The notes beneath the pieces are model-generated. The model did no database searches, was not told the origin of the DNA, and saw only the letters and a list, made by a program, of their open reading frames with translations. Made by a program: the position numbers and the translations under genes. From the NCBI GenBank assembly GCA_905178155.1, contig CAJINV010000005.1:5550279-5614278 (forward strand): a stretch of DNA of 64,000 nt, written 5' to 3'. Below, one piece after another: positions 1 to 12,200 of this stretch. The DNA is from Amoebophrya sp. A120. Lineage: Eukaryota; Sar; Dinophyceae; Syndiniales; Amoebophryaceae. Position 1 is the stretch's first letter. Each line of letters starts with the position of its first letter.

Positions 1-91
1 CTAGGTCATGCATTACAGGCATCTTGGGTCATGAGAAATATGCATGACAAATCTTGCATTCTTCCAGACCCAGACATTTTTACATTTGATA
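1..91 (+). mobile_element. Introner family A, right half only
   Basis: Cut by the window edge. It ends with the family A inverted repeat (TTCCAGACCCAGACATTTTT, 63-82) and GATA at 88-91. The right TSD copy is AACAG (92-96). The left end lies outside the window. Confidence 0.85.
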
Positions 92-96
92 AACAG

Positions 97-885
97 ATGA
101 TGGCTGCGAAAGCTGCCGAGGCGGCCTGGTGGCAACAACAGTACCACCAGCATTGTGCTGGTGAGCAACAGCAGCTAGGACATATGGATCAGCATGCTGC
201 ATCGGGAGTTGTAGATCCAACTGGAGCATCAAGTTCTGGCGCTTCTGCACCATCATCTTCGACGCACCAGCAGCAGCAGGAGATTAGGATGCCAGGACTT
301 CTGGCCGCCGGTGCTGCTGGACGCCGCGACAGAACTTCTACGGTAAACTACCCGATGAAAAAATCTTCCACGACAGCACCTCCGACCGAGCCGTACAACT
401 CCCCTGCCGATTTTAAGGATTTTCCCGAGCACGTACAAAGCCAGCTCTTGCAAGCCGCAGAAAGGCAAACTGCAGTGCAAGAGGCAGAGCAAAACGCAGG
501 GCAGTTGGTGGACAAGGCAGAAAGGGCTGCTGCTGCTGCTGCTGCATCTTCTTCTTCCGCAGGACCGGGGGCAAGAGGAACGCCGGCCAGCACAGGAGGG
601 AGTACTACTAGAACTGCCGCCATCCCACTTAGTCTTCACGACCAAGAACTGGAGGAGCAACGTGTAATGGATGTTGACCACCCAGGAGGAGAGTTGCACG
701 TCGCGACATCCAGCGCACACACACAAAGACAAAGGATGAATCTTTTTCGCGGGCCGCCTCAGGCAGCGCACCCGTGGAAGCCATTTATCAAAAAACCTGG
801 AGCAGCGGGCGGAGCAGGAGGAGGCTCTGGCTCTGCCAGCAGTGGTGCTGCTGGAAATAAGTACAGGAAAGACCATAGAAAATGA
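97..885 (+). CDS. 3' end of a low-complexity protein gene (partial)
   Basis: This is the last exon of a gene that begins before the window. It codes 262 residues in phase 0 after the introner and stops with TGA at 883-885. I do not recognise the protein. It is rich in Gln, Ala, Ser and Gly, with a (Gln)4 run, an (Ala)7(Ser)4 run and a Gly/Ser-rich basic tail ending KYRKDHRK. A short less biased patch reads NSPADFKDFPEHVQSQLLQA. The tripeptide core PADFKD recurs in the large gene at 36854-47399. An unstructured scaffold or RNA-binding role would fit the composition but is not shown. Codon use is GC-rich like the neighbouring genes. Confidence 0.75.
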   Translation: MMAAKAAEAAWWQQQYHQHCAGEQQQLGHMDQHAASGVVDPTGASSSGASAPSSSTHQQQQEIRMPGLLAAGAAGRRDRTSTVNYPMKKSSTTAPPTEPYNSPADFKDFPEHVQSQLLQAAERQTAVQEAEQNAGQLVDKAERAAAAAAASSSSAGPGARGTPASTGGSTTRTAAIPLSLHDQELEEQRVMDVDHPGGELHVATSSAHTQRQRMNLFRGPPQAAHPWKPFIKKPGAAGGAGGGSGSASSGAAGNKYRKDHRK

Positions 886-3232
886 GAATCATATCGTGAG
901 AAGCGCAAGCTTTAAAAGTGCAACTGAAGAAGTAGGCCGCTTCTAGCTCTGCATGAACACGATGATGTCGGTATTTTTTGTGCTGTCAAGTTTTGTTGCA
1001 TTTGCATCTCTTCGCTTCTTCCACCTGATATTGTCCTCTCTGAACTGAAAAATAATTTATCGGGCAAGATTAGTGAGCACGTACACGTAGACGTAGAAGA
1101 CCTCCTCATTTTCACAAATAAATTCGAGGTAGATACAACCCGGGTTTTTTCAAAATCCGGGGTACACGTAAAGGCGTTTAATATTTTTCCATCAAACAAG
1201 AAGAACTACCGAGAATACAGCTTTAAGTTTTGTCTAAGCTCGCTTTCTTTTATAACTTGAATCCAGGGCGACGGGTGGCCAGTTTGTTGTAGCAATAAAA
1301 TGATGTTGCGTAATATGCGCTCCGCCCTAGCGCTAGCCTAACAAGAGACCAAAAAACCTTTTACGAAATAAATGAAAAGCAGCACACCTGCACGTGCTAT
1401 GTAAGTATTTGCTTTTTTGACGATCATTTGAATTTCTCGATAGGGATCGAGTACTGGATACAGCACTCCGATGCATTTTGATTTTTTTTTCTTTTGCACT
1501 AATCAGACTTAGGGATACAGTCAGACAGGGGGCAACATATATTGCATTTTCTACTACCGTGCACGACAAGCAAGCGAATACGTGCAACGAGAAGCATAGC
1601 ACCCTTGATGCGAAATATTTCACTACAACAAAGGGCCCACGTTGCGGACCCCGGCATAAAGAGAAGACGCTCGACTTTATTGTAGAAAACTAGTACAACT
1701 TCGCCCTTTGGTCTTGCTTCCTCTGAGAAGTATTAAAACGGAACTATAATCCAGATCTTAATTTTTTTGTAGATACAACAAACGGCGCTTCATGCACAAG
1801 CCCTAGCGCAACAACTTCTTTTGAGAATATAGATTTCTTCTGCGACAGCTCGCAAGTGCATGGTTGTGGAATGCAATGCTCCTTATTTCTTGCAGTCGTA
1901 TGAATTATATGAAAATAAATACAAATACTCAGTGTTGAGAACAAAGAGAAAGGCCATCAGAGATTGAAATGGTTCTCTGCAAAAATGTTGAAATGAACAA
2001 AGAGCTGCAAGAATTTCTTTAAGTTTTCGGGAACGACTAAAATGCAAAAATGATTTCTTTTTTCTCACAAATGTTCTTGACTACGCTCTTGATGAGCAAG
2101 CAGTTTATCGGAAAAATGGAGAAAGCCGGCCTCTGTTGCCACTTCCTGTCGTGGTACGACATGGAGTCGAAATTTGAAAAAGTTTTTCTCTTTCAAATTT
2201 TCCTAAATCGTGTTCCTGAACTACAAGGTCATAAGGTGTTGCTCTTGCTTTTCGTACACACATGAAATCGTTCAAGTAGATTTTTTAGACAGCACTGTGT
2301 CGTACTAGTATCATGAAAGAAGTCCTTACTATGAGAGCGCCAGGAGCATCGTGCGATCATATTATAGTTCGTGGACATGATTGGCAAAAATTCACTCCAA
2401 AATTTTCACATCAAAATTAAAATTTAGTTTCGGCCACGGGCACCACAAATCGAATTCAAATTTGAGAACTTGAGGAGCCGCAAACCGCCTGTGCGTACAA
2501 GAACTTTGCAACTTGCACTTTTCCATCAGAGACGTTCTTCTTTTCACAAAAAAAAAATCACGCATTCATACAAACTACGAAGCTTCAGTCCTCGAGAAAC
2601 GATTCAAAGTTTTGCACGAAAAAGGGTAGAAGACCCCCCAAACTTGTTTTCCCCCGATAATATCCAATATCGGATCTAAAATTTTATTGAGTTCCTTATC
2701 CTTTGAATGTTCCATACAAAGAAAAAGGTTTATTCCAACTTTCTAGCACGACGTTTCTCAGCATCTGCAACTGCATCATCTGAGTTGTACTAGAAGAGAG
2801 GGTGCATTTAACATTTCTTTCGCTTTGAGTTTCATTTTCCATTTCCCGTTCTTTCGCAGCGATGAAATGATTCCACCAGCAATAGCACACGATTTTTCTG
2901 AACTTTCCCAATTTTTTCTCAACCTGACGACATCGATAGTCAGAACAAATTTCATCCTGACAGCACGAAAATCTAAATCTTCTAGGAGCAGTACAGCAGG
3001 TTTCTGTGCGACCACAACTATCGAGCGACCGATGGTCCACCTCTGAGTCGGCGATTAAATCTTATCTCGTCGCCGCCCGGGTTCATCTTTGTTTTATTTT
3101 CGTTGAAGAACAAGATGAACAACGACCAACCTATTATTTCCTTTTAAAGTTTCATATATTGCCTTGTTCCTATTTGTATTTCCTGAACGTCCGACGTCTG
3201 AAATTTCTAGTTTCCAATTCTAGTTTCCAAAA
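886..3232. other. Intergenic, AT-rich, no gene seen
   Basis: About 2.35 kb with many T and A runs. Short open frames on both strands lack codon bias and known motifs. No introner ends are present, in contrast to the flanking genes. Confidence 0.7.
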
Positions 3233-5765
3233 ATGTCAAGTTTTATTCCCACCATGTTCGGAGGTCTCGGCGAGGTGGATATGCATATGGACAACAACCT
3301 ATCCAACAAAAAAGTGTTAACGTTAACGGTTTTCACAGATGGCAGTCATTCATTACAAATTTTGCCTTCCAGCAATACAAATCTGCGCACCTTTTTTCAT
3401 GCATCACTGCATCACAAATTCCGTTTAACGTTAACACTTTTTCTTGTGATGCAACCCTTACAATAACGACAGCACAACGGGTATTGGTGGAACAACTCCT
3501 GGTGCCAATAACATGATGACGAACAACGCGACTAGTTCTCCGACCGCGAAAATGGCCACGGGGATCATCACGCTCCTTGGAAAAGACATGGCGGTCTGCG
3601 AAACGGTGCACAATGAGAAGGACGACGAGTTCGGGCACACGAGTCTTTTCGGCCAGACAGCTTCGGAGGTGAAGGTGTACTTTCCGCAGGTATGCATTGC
3701 ATGCAAAAGTATGATCTTCGTACTCGTTCCAATGCCAGTCTTGCATATACAGATCTAGTTTTGCACCTGAAACAGCATGACAAATGCCAGCTTTTCTGTA
3801 TGGAATAATTTGTCATGCCATTCATATTGGTACGACGACGACTTCCTACGATGACGATATTTTTGCGATGCATAGCAGGGAAAGCTCGATCATTTCGTTC
3901 TCAAGCCCGGCGACCAACTCGCTTTCGAGCTCGACGAATACCAAGACCCAACGAGAAACGTCCCGGAATCCCAGGTGTGGGCTTTGAACCCAGTGTCCCT
4001 CGAGCATAAATTTTCTTCCGACATGAAAGGCCACGGCGCGAAAAGGGAACTCATCGAGCAGCAAGTCTTTCCCTTTCCGAAACATGTGGGGAAACTAGTC
4101 AGGTACAGCAAAGAACATACGAAACAGGGCGGGAACATATCCTGAGTAAAAATGTCCCCACACCAGAGTCAAGATGGGAAATCTGCTAGACAAATCAGCC
4201 AGCTTTGGTTGTTTCGCATGACAAATTTGTCCTTGTAGTGTAATCCTGTTTAGCTAGTTCCGAAGCATTACAGACCTAGCGCGTCATGCTGATTCTAGCA
4301 TCACAAATTCCGAAACGCGGCGAGGAGATGGCTCGTATGGGGCTCCGCATGAGAGACTTTTTTGGCATGCAATTTTGCATGACAACTCTGAGATGGGGAC
4401 GTTTTTACTCAGGATACAACATTCGCGGGAACTTCGGCAACGGGTTTATTGAGGCCAAGGACGCGGCGGACTGTGATATCTACATTCACCATTCGATCGT
4501 GTTAGAAACAATCCCGATGATGACCTTTGTCGCCTTCGACGTACATTACAACGCGCAAAACAAGCCGTATGGAAGCCTCAGAATCGAATAAATCAATAAA
4601 GTTGAAATAGTTTGTCATGCATAAAATGCAACGCAGAAAGTGCCTGTCTTGCAGACTAGGCAAGGGAGGCACATTGTAAGCCTGTTTCGGGGTAGAAATA
4701 GAGCTGCCAAAGCTGCATGAAAAAAGGCGTCTTCCTTACCCAAACAGCATTACAAACTGGATTTCGGCTCTACTCAAATTTGTAATGCGCGGCTTAGAAA
4801 TTGGGCTTGCAACTGGTATCGATTTTATGCATTACAAGTTACTTCAACTTTGTCGATTTCAACTCTGACACATCCATAAGCCGCAAGCCAGCGCCCCGCT
4901 GTGGCAGTTGGTCGAGGATTTGCCGAGTTCGAAAACCGTGTGGGAACAGCAGCTACAGAACAACAATAAAGGCGGAAACAACAACATCAACTCTGGTGGC
5001 CTCATTACCGCTCCTTCCTCTGCGCAGAAGCCCGCCCTGATGCAGCGCTCTTCGTCCCTCCAGACAGCGACAATGACGCAGAACAATAAACTCGATAAAA
5101 ATGATCAGCTGAATCTGTTGCAGAACATCACTTCTGTTTTAACCAACATCGTGACTGGGAATCAGTCCACGTCCGACGCCGGCGCGGCTCTGGCGCAACT
5201 CGGGCAAACCATCCAAGCGCCACAAACGCAGAGGGTTGGAGCAGGTATGGGGATGATGAGCAACAACGTGGGAACTACTACGCAGCGAATTCAACCACCA
5301 GGAGGGGTTAATACAGCGATGTTGACTTCGCAAAACAACAAAAGAGATCCAAACGAGAAGGAAACTTTTTTGAACCCAGCCCGGCACATCAAGGACGAGG
5401 CAAGGGAGTATTTGGAAAAAAATTTGGACAAAACGGTCCTGAAAGACATCCACATCGGCGTGATCGGCGATTTCACCCCCGACGGCGACCACACCATCAT
5501 CCACGCGGCGGAGTGCAATGTCTCGACCGACCGCAGCCAAATCCCGCAAAACGGTATGTACTTCGTACCGAACTACGTTTTGGGGAAGTACGAGTTGAAA
5601 CGGGGCACGATGATCGCCTTCCGGATTGAGTTGAGTAAGGAGGGACACCCGCTAATGCAGCACGCGGATTTCGTGAAATTCGGAACCGGGTTTGGGATTT
5701 GGGAGCTCACGACACCCTTCCGGGCGGAACAAGATGTAATTTTCGGAGATTACTTCGGAAAGTAG
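3233..5765 (+). CDS. Multi-domain cold-shock-domain (CSD) protein
   Basis: Five exons: 3233-3299, 3457-3690, 3880-4137, 4422-4567 and 4884-5765, joined after removing four introners, give 528 residues. The clearest CSD spans exons 3-5. It has an RNP1-like GNFGNGFIEA, an RNP2-like DIYIHH and the typical closing strand NKPQASAPLW. A diverged copy lies upstream (GIITLLGKDMAV to SQVWALNP), and a third at the C-terminus (DIHIGVIGDFTP to MIAFRIELSKEGHP). A Gln/Asn/Thr-rich linker of about 130 residues separates the second and third. CSDs bind single-stranded RNA or DNA, so a role as an RNA chaperone or translational regulator is likely; this follows from the family only. The ATG follows AAAA. The NKPQAS junction is rebuilt exactly only when one AGCCG copy is removed. 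Confidence 0.85.
3300..3451 (+). mobile_element. Introner family E (152 bp)
   Basis: TSD CAACC on both sides. Inverted repeats contain AAAAAAGTGTTAACGTTAAC and its complement. The right end is ATG rather than ATA. It splits a Pro codon (phase 1) of the first CSD gene. Confidence 0.85.
3691..3874 (+). mobile_element. Introner family B (184 bp)
   Basis: TSD GCAGG exact; ends TATGCATTGC and GCGATGCATA. One of only two introners here whose register allows a GT-AG intron (GTATGC to AGCAG). Confidence 0.85.
4138..4416 (+). mobile_element. Introner family G (279 bp)
   Basis: TSD GAACA/CAACA (one mismatch). Ends carry TCCTGAGTAAAAATGTCCCC and its complement. Phase 1, inside the codon for Ile of GGNIRGNF. 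Confidence 0.85.
4568..4878 (+). mobile_element. Introner family C (311 bp)
   Basis: TSD AGCCG exact. Ends TATGGAAGCCTCAG and CTGACACATCCATA. Phase 0, between Pro and Gln of the CSD closing strand NKPQAS. Confidence 0.9.
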
Positions 5766-6139
5766 GAATGGGAAGAAGAAGTCATGGAAGTCATTGGAGG
5801 AACGCCGGTTCTCAAATCATCAATATCCGGTTGTCTGTGATCATTACAAGCTGCGATGCATTTTGAGAGGTTGATGGTTGTTAGGATCGAAAGTGTAGTG
5901 TTGTGTAAAAGTGTACTTCAACCATTTAACGTGTTAGCCAACTACACGCAAAACTCAGCGAAGTTGCAGTCTGTGCAGGCGTCACGCGCATTCGCATTTT
6001 TCGGTTATTATATATGATTTTATGGTGCCACAGAATTTCATGTAATCTCTAAACCGATATAACAACCAAATAAAGAACCGCGCACGATAAAAAAAGCTTC
6101 CACGATCTTCCTCTTCCTTTCCATACCACGATCGTGAAT
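5766..6139. other. Short intergenic spacer
   Basis: 374 bp between two CSD genes, both on the + strand. AT-rich; no motif recognised. Confidence 0.7.
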
Positions 6140-8204
6140 ATGTCAACGGCTGGCAACGCGTTTGTCGAAACTAATGTGCTGAAGAAAGAGTACAAAAACG
6201 ACGCCTACATTCACGACAAGATCATGGAATTGTGCCACCTGGGTCTGAACAATGTTATCTGCTTTCGCGTGCACATCTCCGGTTCTGGGAATCCCCAGGT
6301 TTCCGCCCCGGTGTGGCGGTTGTGCATCCCGGGCGGGCACAAGGGGGAAAACGACCCGGCGTTGCTGTTTCAGGTAAAGATTTGTGTTTCATCTGTTTGC
6401 GCTTTTCACCATTGCGATTTATCACTCTATGCTTAGGCAGCATGACAAATTATGTATGAAGCTGCAGCTCAGGAGCAATTCTTTGTCTTTTCCACAACAA
6501 CAGCAAGCGCTGGCGGAGAAGAAAACCGGTCCGACGGTTTCCGCGGCCGCCGCCCAGCATCAAACCACCGCGACGATTCGATCGAGCAGCAAACTCCTGA
6601 TCCAGCAGGTCTCGGAGGAGGAAAAGCAGCATGATGATGGGGAAAACCTGTGGGAGCTTCGGTCCCTGGACGAGAAGCACACCATGCGGGACATCGCCTT
6701 CCACAATTTTGAGTACGAAGGCTTCGTAAACAACATCAACAAGGTCGGGCATGTATCCTGTGCAAAAGTATCGTACTCGTAGTAATCGCAATCATGCATT
6801 ACAAATTTCCATCCCAAAGCAAAATAGCATGAGAAATTCCATTCGTTATGCTGACCGAATTTGTAATGCGATTTCTACTAGTACAATGCTTTTGCAATGC
6901 ATAGCATGGCTTCGCTCGCGCCCCCGGGTATTTCGTCGACGAAAAGAACCGGAACATTTTCCTCCACAAGGACATGGTAGAACGCGGGGAGATGAAGCCC
7001 AACATGCGGTTTATGCATTGCAAAAGTATCGCACTTAGTACGAGATTGCATGACAAATTTTCTCCGGTTGAAAAATGAATTTGTCATGCTAGAACAGTAG
7101 AAAATGAGTTTTGTCATGCATGGTTGCGATGCATTACCATTACTTTGAGTGCGAAGATGCTTTTGCATTTGATACGGTTTCGTTTCAAGCTGCATTTTAA
7201 CAAGGAGGGGTTACCGCAGGCGAGCCAGCCGGTCTGGGTGTGCCTAACCGCGGAGGGGGCGGCGACGGGAGAGCAGGCGGACGGAAAGGGGGCTACAGCT
7301 TCTTCCACGGGAGGTGCGTTAAACGTGGTCCCGGTAGTGGGAGCCACAGCCGGAACAGCCATAATGGCGGGGCGGAACGGAGCAATCGGAGGTGCTCCGC
7401 GGCTAAACTTAGCAGCCACTGGCGGCTCGGTTGGAGGGCACCAGCAACCGCAACAGCCGCAGATAAACAATCGCAACCCCTTGTTTGGCACGTCCACCGC
7501 TCCTAATTTTAATCCTTCTGGTGGAGCAGCTGCAGGTACAACTTCTAAAAAGCTGATGCCATTGCCGGGTCGCCCTCCGGCGATGGGGCAGCAGCAGTAT
7601 CAACTGTAAAAATGTCTGGGTCTGGAAGAATCCACCTTGTCATGCTGATTTTGGATTCTAAAAAAATCTGTATTGCAAGAGCAGCAAAGAGAGTCCAAAT
7701 TTTGCAGCACGGAAAGAGCATTTGTCATGCGGAATAGGCTTCAGGAAGCCCTCTAAAAATCTGTGATGCTAGGGCATGCGTCACAGACTTGAGGAGTCAT
7801 GCAAAATGTGCATGACAAACCTGGCAATCTTCCAGACCCAGACATTTTTACATTTGATAAGCAGTCGCAGGTGACTACAAAGGGAAATAACAATAACTTT
7901 TCTACAAAAGGCGGCGGGAAGGGTGGCAAGGGGAAGATATGACAGGAAGAAGTGTTAACGTGAAGGTTAACGGAATTTGTGATGCAGCAATGCATCTTCA
8001 CGAAACGTATCAAAATTTGTCATGGATAGCATGCATATTGGGCTACATTTGTGATGCATGACTGCAATCTGTGAACACCGTTAACGTTAACACTTTTTCC
8101 TGTGATAGAAGAACAAGATCAACGAAGATTATAGGATGGACAGTTTTTTGCCCAAAAACCTGTTCGGAAATAGCAACCAGGCGAGCAGGCCGACTCCGTA
8201 TTAG
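6140..8204 (+). CDS. Second cold-shock-domain protein, neighbour paralogue
   Basis: Six exons: 6140-6373, 6468-6753, 6909-7011, 7180-7597, 7865-7937 and 8113-8204, totalling 401 residues with TAG at 8202-8204. The N-terminus holds the second half of a CSD (DAYIHDKIM to GNPQVSAPVWRL). A full CSD follows: YEGFVNNINKVGHGFARA (RNP1-like GHGFARA), NIFLHKDM (RNP2-like) and NKEGLPQASQPVW. The C-terminal part is Gly/Asn/Gln/Pro-rich and ends with a KGGGKGGKGK basic patch, typical of RNA-binding tails. One conventional intron and four introners interrupt it. The closing motif is shared with the gene just upstream, so the two are probably diverged tandem duplicates. The ATG at 6140 was chosen over an in-frame GTG two codons earlier. 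Confidence 0.85.
6374..6467 (+). other. Conventional GT-AG intron (94 bp)
   Basis: Starts GTAAAG after CAG and ends GCTGCAG, phase 0. No inverted repeats or TSD. The interior carries a GCATGACAAATT motif like those inside introners, so it could be an old decayed one. Confidence 0.65.
6754..6903 (+). mobile_element. Introner family B (150 bp)
   Basis: TSD GCATG exact. Left end TATCCTGTGCAAAAGTATCG. Phase 1, just before the RNP1-like GFARA. Confidence 0.9.
7012..7174 (+). mobile_element. Introner family B (163 bp)
   Basis: TSD CGGTT exact. Left end TATGCATTGCAAAAGTATCG. Phase 2, rebuilding NMRFRFKLHF. Confidence 0.9.
7598..7859 (+). mobile_element. Introner family A (262 bp)
   Basis: TSD AGCAG exact. 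Ends carry AAAAATGTCTGGGTCTGGAA and its complement. Phase 0. Confidence 0.9.
7938..8107 (+). mobile_element. Introner family E (170 bp)
   Basis: TSD GAAGA exact. Ends TATGACAGGAAGAAGTG and CACTTTTTCCTGTGATA. Phase 1. Confidence 0.9.
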
Positions 8205-8219
8205 GAGGTGCATTTTTAT

Positions 8220-8434
8220 TATGCAAGAAAAAAAGAAAAACTGTGTAAGTGTAACTCTGTAATGCAAAACATGCAACAGAGTTACACCTGTCATGCCACA
8301 CAGCCATGAAGTCCTTTTTTCATGTGTATTTTCCCTTACAAGCCACACATGACAGGTTTTTTCTGTCATGTAGAGCAAATCTGTGATGCTGTCAGCCAAA
8401 GAAAGTTACACTAACACAGTTTTTTTCTTGGATA
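8220..8434 (+). mobile_element. Introner family H (215 bp) in a 3' UTR
   Basis: TSD TTTAT exact. Ends carry AAAAACTGTGTAAGTGTAAC and its complement. It starts 16 bases after the TAG of the second CSD gene, so it is not in coding sequence. Confidence 0.85.
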
Positions 8435-8439
8435 TTTAT

Positions 8440-9258
8440 GGCTCGCTAGAAGTGCGTTCTTCTTGTCTATGATCTCCAACGGTGTGTCGAACATCAAGAA
8501 TAAAACGACAGCACACACTTTCGCATAAAAACCTTTCCTCCAAGTAGAATTTTCCTCGTGATATGTATGACCTCCAAGAAGCTGCTGTGCAAAAGTACTT
8601 GAAGTTGTTTTGTCCCTTGGGATGAACAACTTCTTCCCACCTGCTGCGCGGAATAAAAAGCTCTCGTTGTTCCTTTGTGCGACATCAATTAGGAAAACCA
8701 CGAAGCTAGTGACACAGAAAGAACTAAAGAACGAAGATCTAGCTTTTAGTCCAGCCTAATATCAGCGTGAAGATCATTTTTATTTTTCTGGTGACTGATG
8801 ATCCATTTAGGTTTAGCTTCAGCATCAACCAAAGCTGATGAACGCGGCCGTCGTCAGAAGAGTACCTCTAGTTCAGTACCTGTGCAACTTTTTCTTCAAG
8901 GATTGCTCTGTGTACGAGCAGTTCTGAAGAACAGATCCCTACTGGCATGTCAACATAGTAGTAGTACTTTGAGTGATCATGCCCTCATCCGCATGATTTT
9001 AAGGAGTATTATTTGTGGGACCACTACGAATTATTATGCTCCTGCGTCTCTCCTTGTACTACTTTCACAGCAAAATGCTCCATCTTCTCTTTGACATTGA
9101 AATCTTCCTTGCATAGTTTTTTAGGTCTGGATGAAACGAGAACTTACGACGTCTTATTCTTTCTCTTTCAGCACTTCAGAGCGGTAGCTCTCGTGCCTTA
9201 TTGTTATTTCAGCATTTTTTTTTCCTACATTAACATTTCAAATTAAAGCCACATAGTC
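8440..9258. other. Intergenic, no gene seen
   Basis: About 0.8 kb. Open frames are short on both strands and show no coding bias. It ends in a T-rich tract just before the ATG at 9259. Confidence 0.65.
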
Positions 9259-12200
9259 ATGGCCATGCTGCGGTTCCAAAGCGAATCTGTTGAGTCTATC
9301 TCATCTTCCCGCAGCCCTACAAACCGACCTGGAGGTGCGAAGGTGAGGTTCTGCTTGGCGACAAAGACCATATCACATTTTCGCCTCGCAACCATTTTTG
9401 CGTTTCACTGTCTCTTGTGTAGTGTGCAGATGAAATTTTCTGTACTAGCGCTCGGGCTCGAGCTAAGGAAAGCGGTAGCTGCAACGCCTGCTGCCGGAGG
9501 TACTAGTCCAGCTCTACTCGTGCCGCACGAACACCATGTTGAGCATAGTACTCTGAGTTCCACAGCCACTGCTGCAGCTTCTGTGATTCAGCATCCTGCC
9601 GCGGCCGCTCGGAGGCCGGTGCCGGCAGCTTTGCAGCAGGCAGACCTGCAGCAGCCTCAACAACCAGAAATCAATCCAAGCGGCCCCGCTGGACAACAAC
9701 TTGGCGGCTCGCCAAAATCCCCCGATGCCACACGGTCGGACTTAGCAGCTTGGGCGAGGAGGCATCAAACTACCGGAGGCGCAGCAGCAGGGTCTTTGCT
9801 GCTGAGCACGCAGTTGCACAGTCTGATGCCCGGTGGAGGTGGTGGGTCGCCGGCAGGGAGTCCGGTCGCGGCTGCACAGCCAGGAGTACTACAGGTACAG
9901 CACCAGTACAACCCACATCACGCACCAGGATATGTTGACTATGCATTACCTGCTCAAGAACATAATGGGCATGATGCAAATCCAAATGCATCTTCCCCAG
10001 AACAGGAGCAGAATTTCTACATGCAACAGCTCCAGCTGCGGCAGCAGTTGCAGCAGGAGCAGACGCAGTTGCGGATGTGGTTGCACCACCATCAGGTTAC
10101 TAGTGCGCAAGCACAACAGCAGCAGCAGCAGCAGTACTATGCGCAATATTACCATCAACAGCAGATGATGCAGCATGCGCAAGCTGGTGGTCACACAGTT
10201 GGCCAGCAAATGGTTTGCCACGGAGGCCAACAGGCAAATGCCGTGGGAATAAACGCGGCAGTGTCCCCCGTAGTACAGGGTGGTGGTGGTAGTGTTCCAC
10301 CTAATATCATGATGTCTCCTGCGCCGCCTCCTGCCAGTGCTGGCGCAACAACTACACCTGCGGTTGATCATGTTGGTGCGGCTGCTTCGAACTTGGCAAG
10401 CGCGGGCACGGGCGGCGGGGGTGTCTATCACGTCGACCAGCAGGTCGTTATGCAACGGCCCACCGAGCACGTATGGAGTGTGCGAGGTACGCTCGGTTGC
10501 CCTGTGATGCAAGTGGTGCATCAAACTACGGTTCCGGTTCTCACGAGTGGTGCAACAACGACTGGAGAGCAAATACCGCAACAGCAATCTTCCTCTGCCA
10601 GCAGTACAGAGCCTCGCCCTACTCAGCAGCAATTTGATCGGAATGTTGCGCACGCGCGAGAGCTTGCGTCTGCCACGAAAGCAAATCTGGGGACAACGAG
10701 TCCAAAAAGTTTGGGGCTAGTGTCAGACGGTTGTTCCGCCGTTCATGCATCATATGAAGCGGGGACACAGGAACTGCAATTTGGAAGTGCGTCTACCTCA
10801 GGAACTGATGCGCAATGCGCGGCTTCAGCGCCAGCGAAAGAGCAGCACGGTGCGTCTACCTCTGATGACCATACTCACCAAGAACAGCAGCAAACGACGG
10901 GCAGTGGTGGGAGTGACGCGGGCTTTTACAACACCTACAGTGGCTGTGGGCCGCAAGAACATGGCTACCTCTACCCTCACCCACCGTATCAAACCGGGAC
11001 AGGAGAAGGGGAACAACAACAACAAGCACAGTGCCCACAGCAGCTACAGCTGCCGCCCCAGCACAACTTTATCCCTTCTGAGCACCAAGATCAATATCAA
11101 GGTCTTATTCATGCGCCCGGAAGAACCCACGATCCACCTGCGGCGCAGTTTTACAACTCTGGAGGAGGATTTGTTTGGGGCCAGCCCCAGCAGCCGTTGA
11201 CCGAGGGCGGAGTGCCTTCCTATGAGAGTGCACATCTCCCCCTCCTCCTCGTTTGTTAGGCTTGAACAGCAATACAAAAGCCAGCACTCCTGAAGCCTGT
11301 GCATGACAAGTTCACCGGTCGTCAAAGGTAGTACTGTTTGGCCTTCCAAAATTTGTCATGCAAACAGTGCTACAGGGCAGCAAATGGATTTGCGGTTTTG
11401 CATAACAAATGAGGATGAGGGGGAGCTGTGCAATGTCATACTTCCATGGATGTTACCATGATTCCTTACTCGCCGGTAGCCAGTTATGGAGGCATCAGGA
11501 TCGAAATCGACAAAGTTGAAATAATTTCTCATGCATAAATTGCAAGGCATGAAGTGCCTCTCTTGCAGGGATGGCAAGTGAGGCCGACTGGCAGCCTGTT
11601 TGCGGTCTGCGATAGAGCTGCTAAAGTAGCATGACAAAAGACGCCTTTTGTCCCTAAACAGCATGACAACTGGATTTAGACGGTGCCGAAATTTGTCATG
11701 CACCGCTTCGAAATTGGGCTTCCAACTGGTATCGATTTTATGCATGGCAAATTATTTTAACTTTGACGATTTCGATCCTGACACATCCATACCAGTCCGA
11801 GCACTGCGGAAGGTCCTCGCGCAGGCAGTACCAGTATTCATCCCGTAGTACAGCCCTTGTATGCGCCGTCGCCGGCTGGAGAAGCTTCGGCTTCAGGTAG
11901 GAAAAATCCTCAACAAGGGGGGCTGAGTCCTGCTCCTGGAGAAGTACTAGTAGACACAACTACCATGACAATCACTGCATCTCCCTCCAGTAACGCGATG
12001 ATCACATCCCCCGTTGGAACAATTTTTCCCGAAACCCCATCGCCATCCAGAATGCACAATTTGAGCCAGGAGCCGGGTGTTTTTGCAGCAGCTCAGGATC
12101 ATATTACAACTTCTAACCAGTTGTATCAGACGGCGGATGCGGACCTCCAAGCAGCTCTTATTTCTAGCATGAATCTGCAGCAAGAACCGCGGGAAATGTT

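Noticed and set aside
2050-2265. Small + strand frame in the first spacer
   Set aside because: AT-rich, no motif, no neighbour context; expected by chance.
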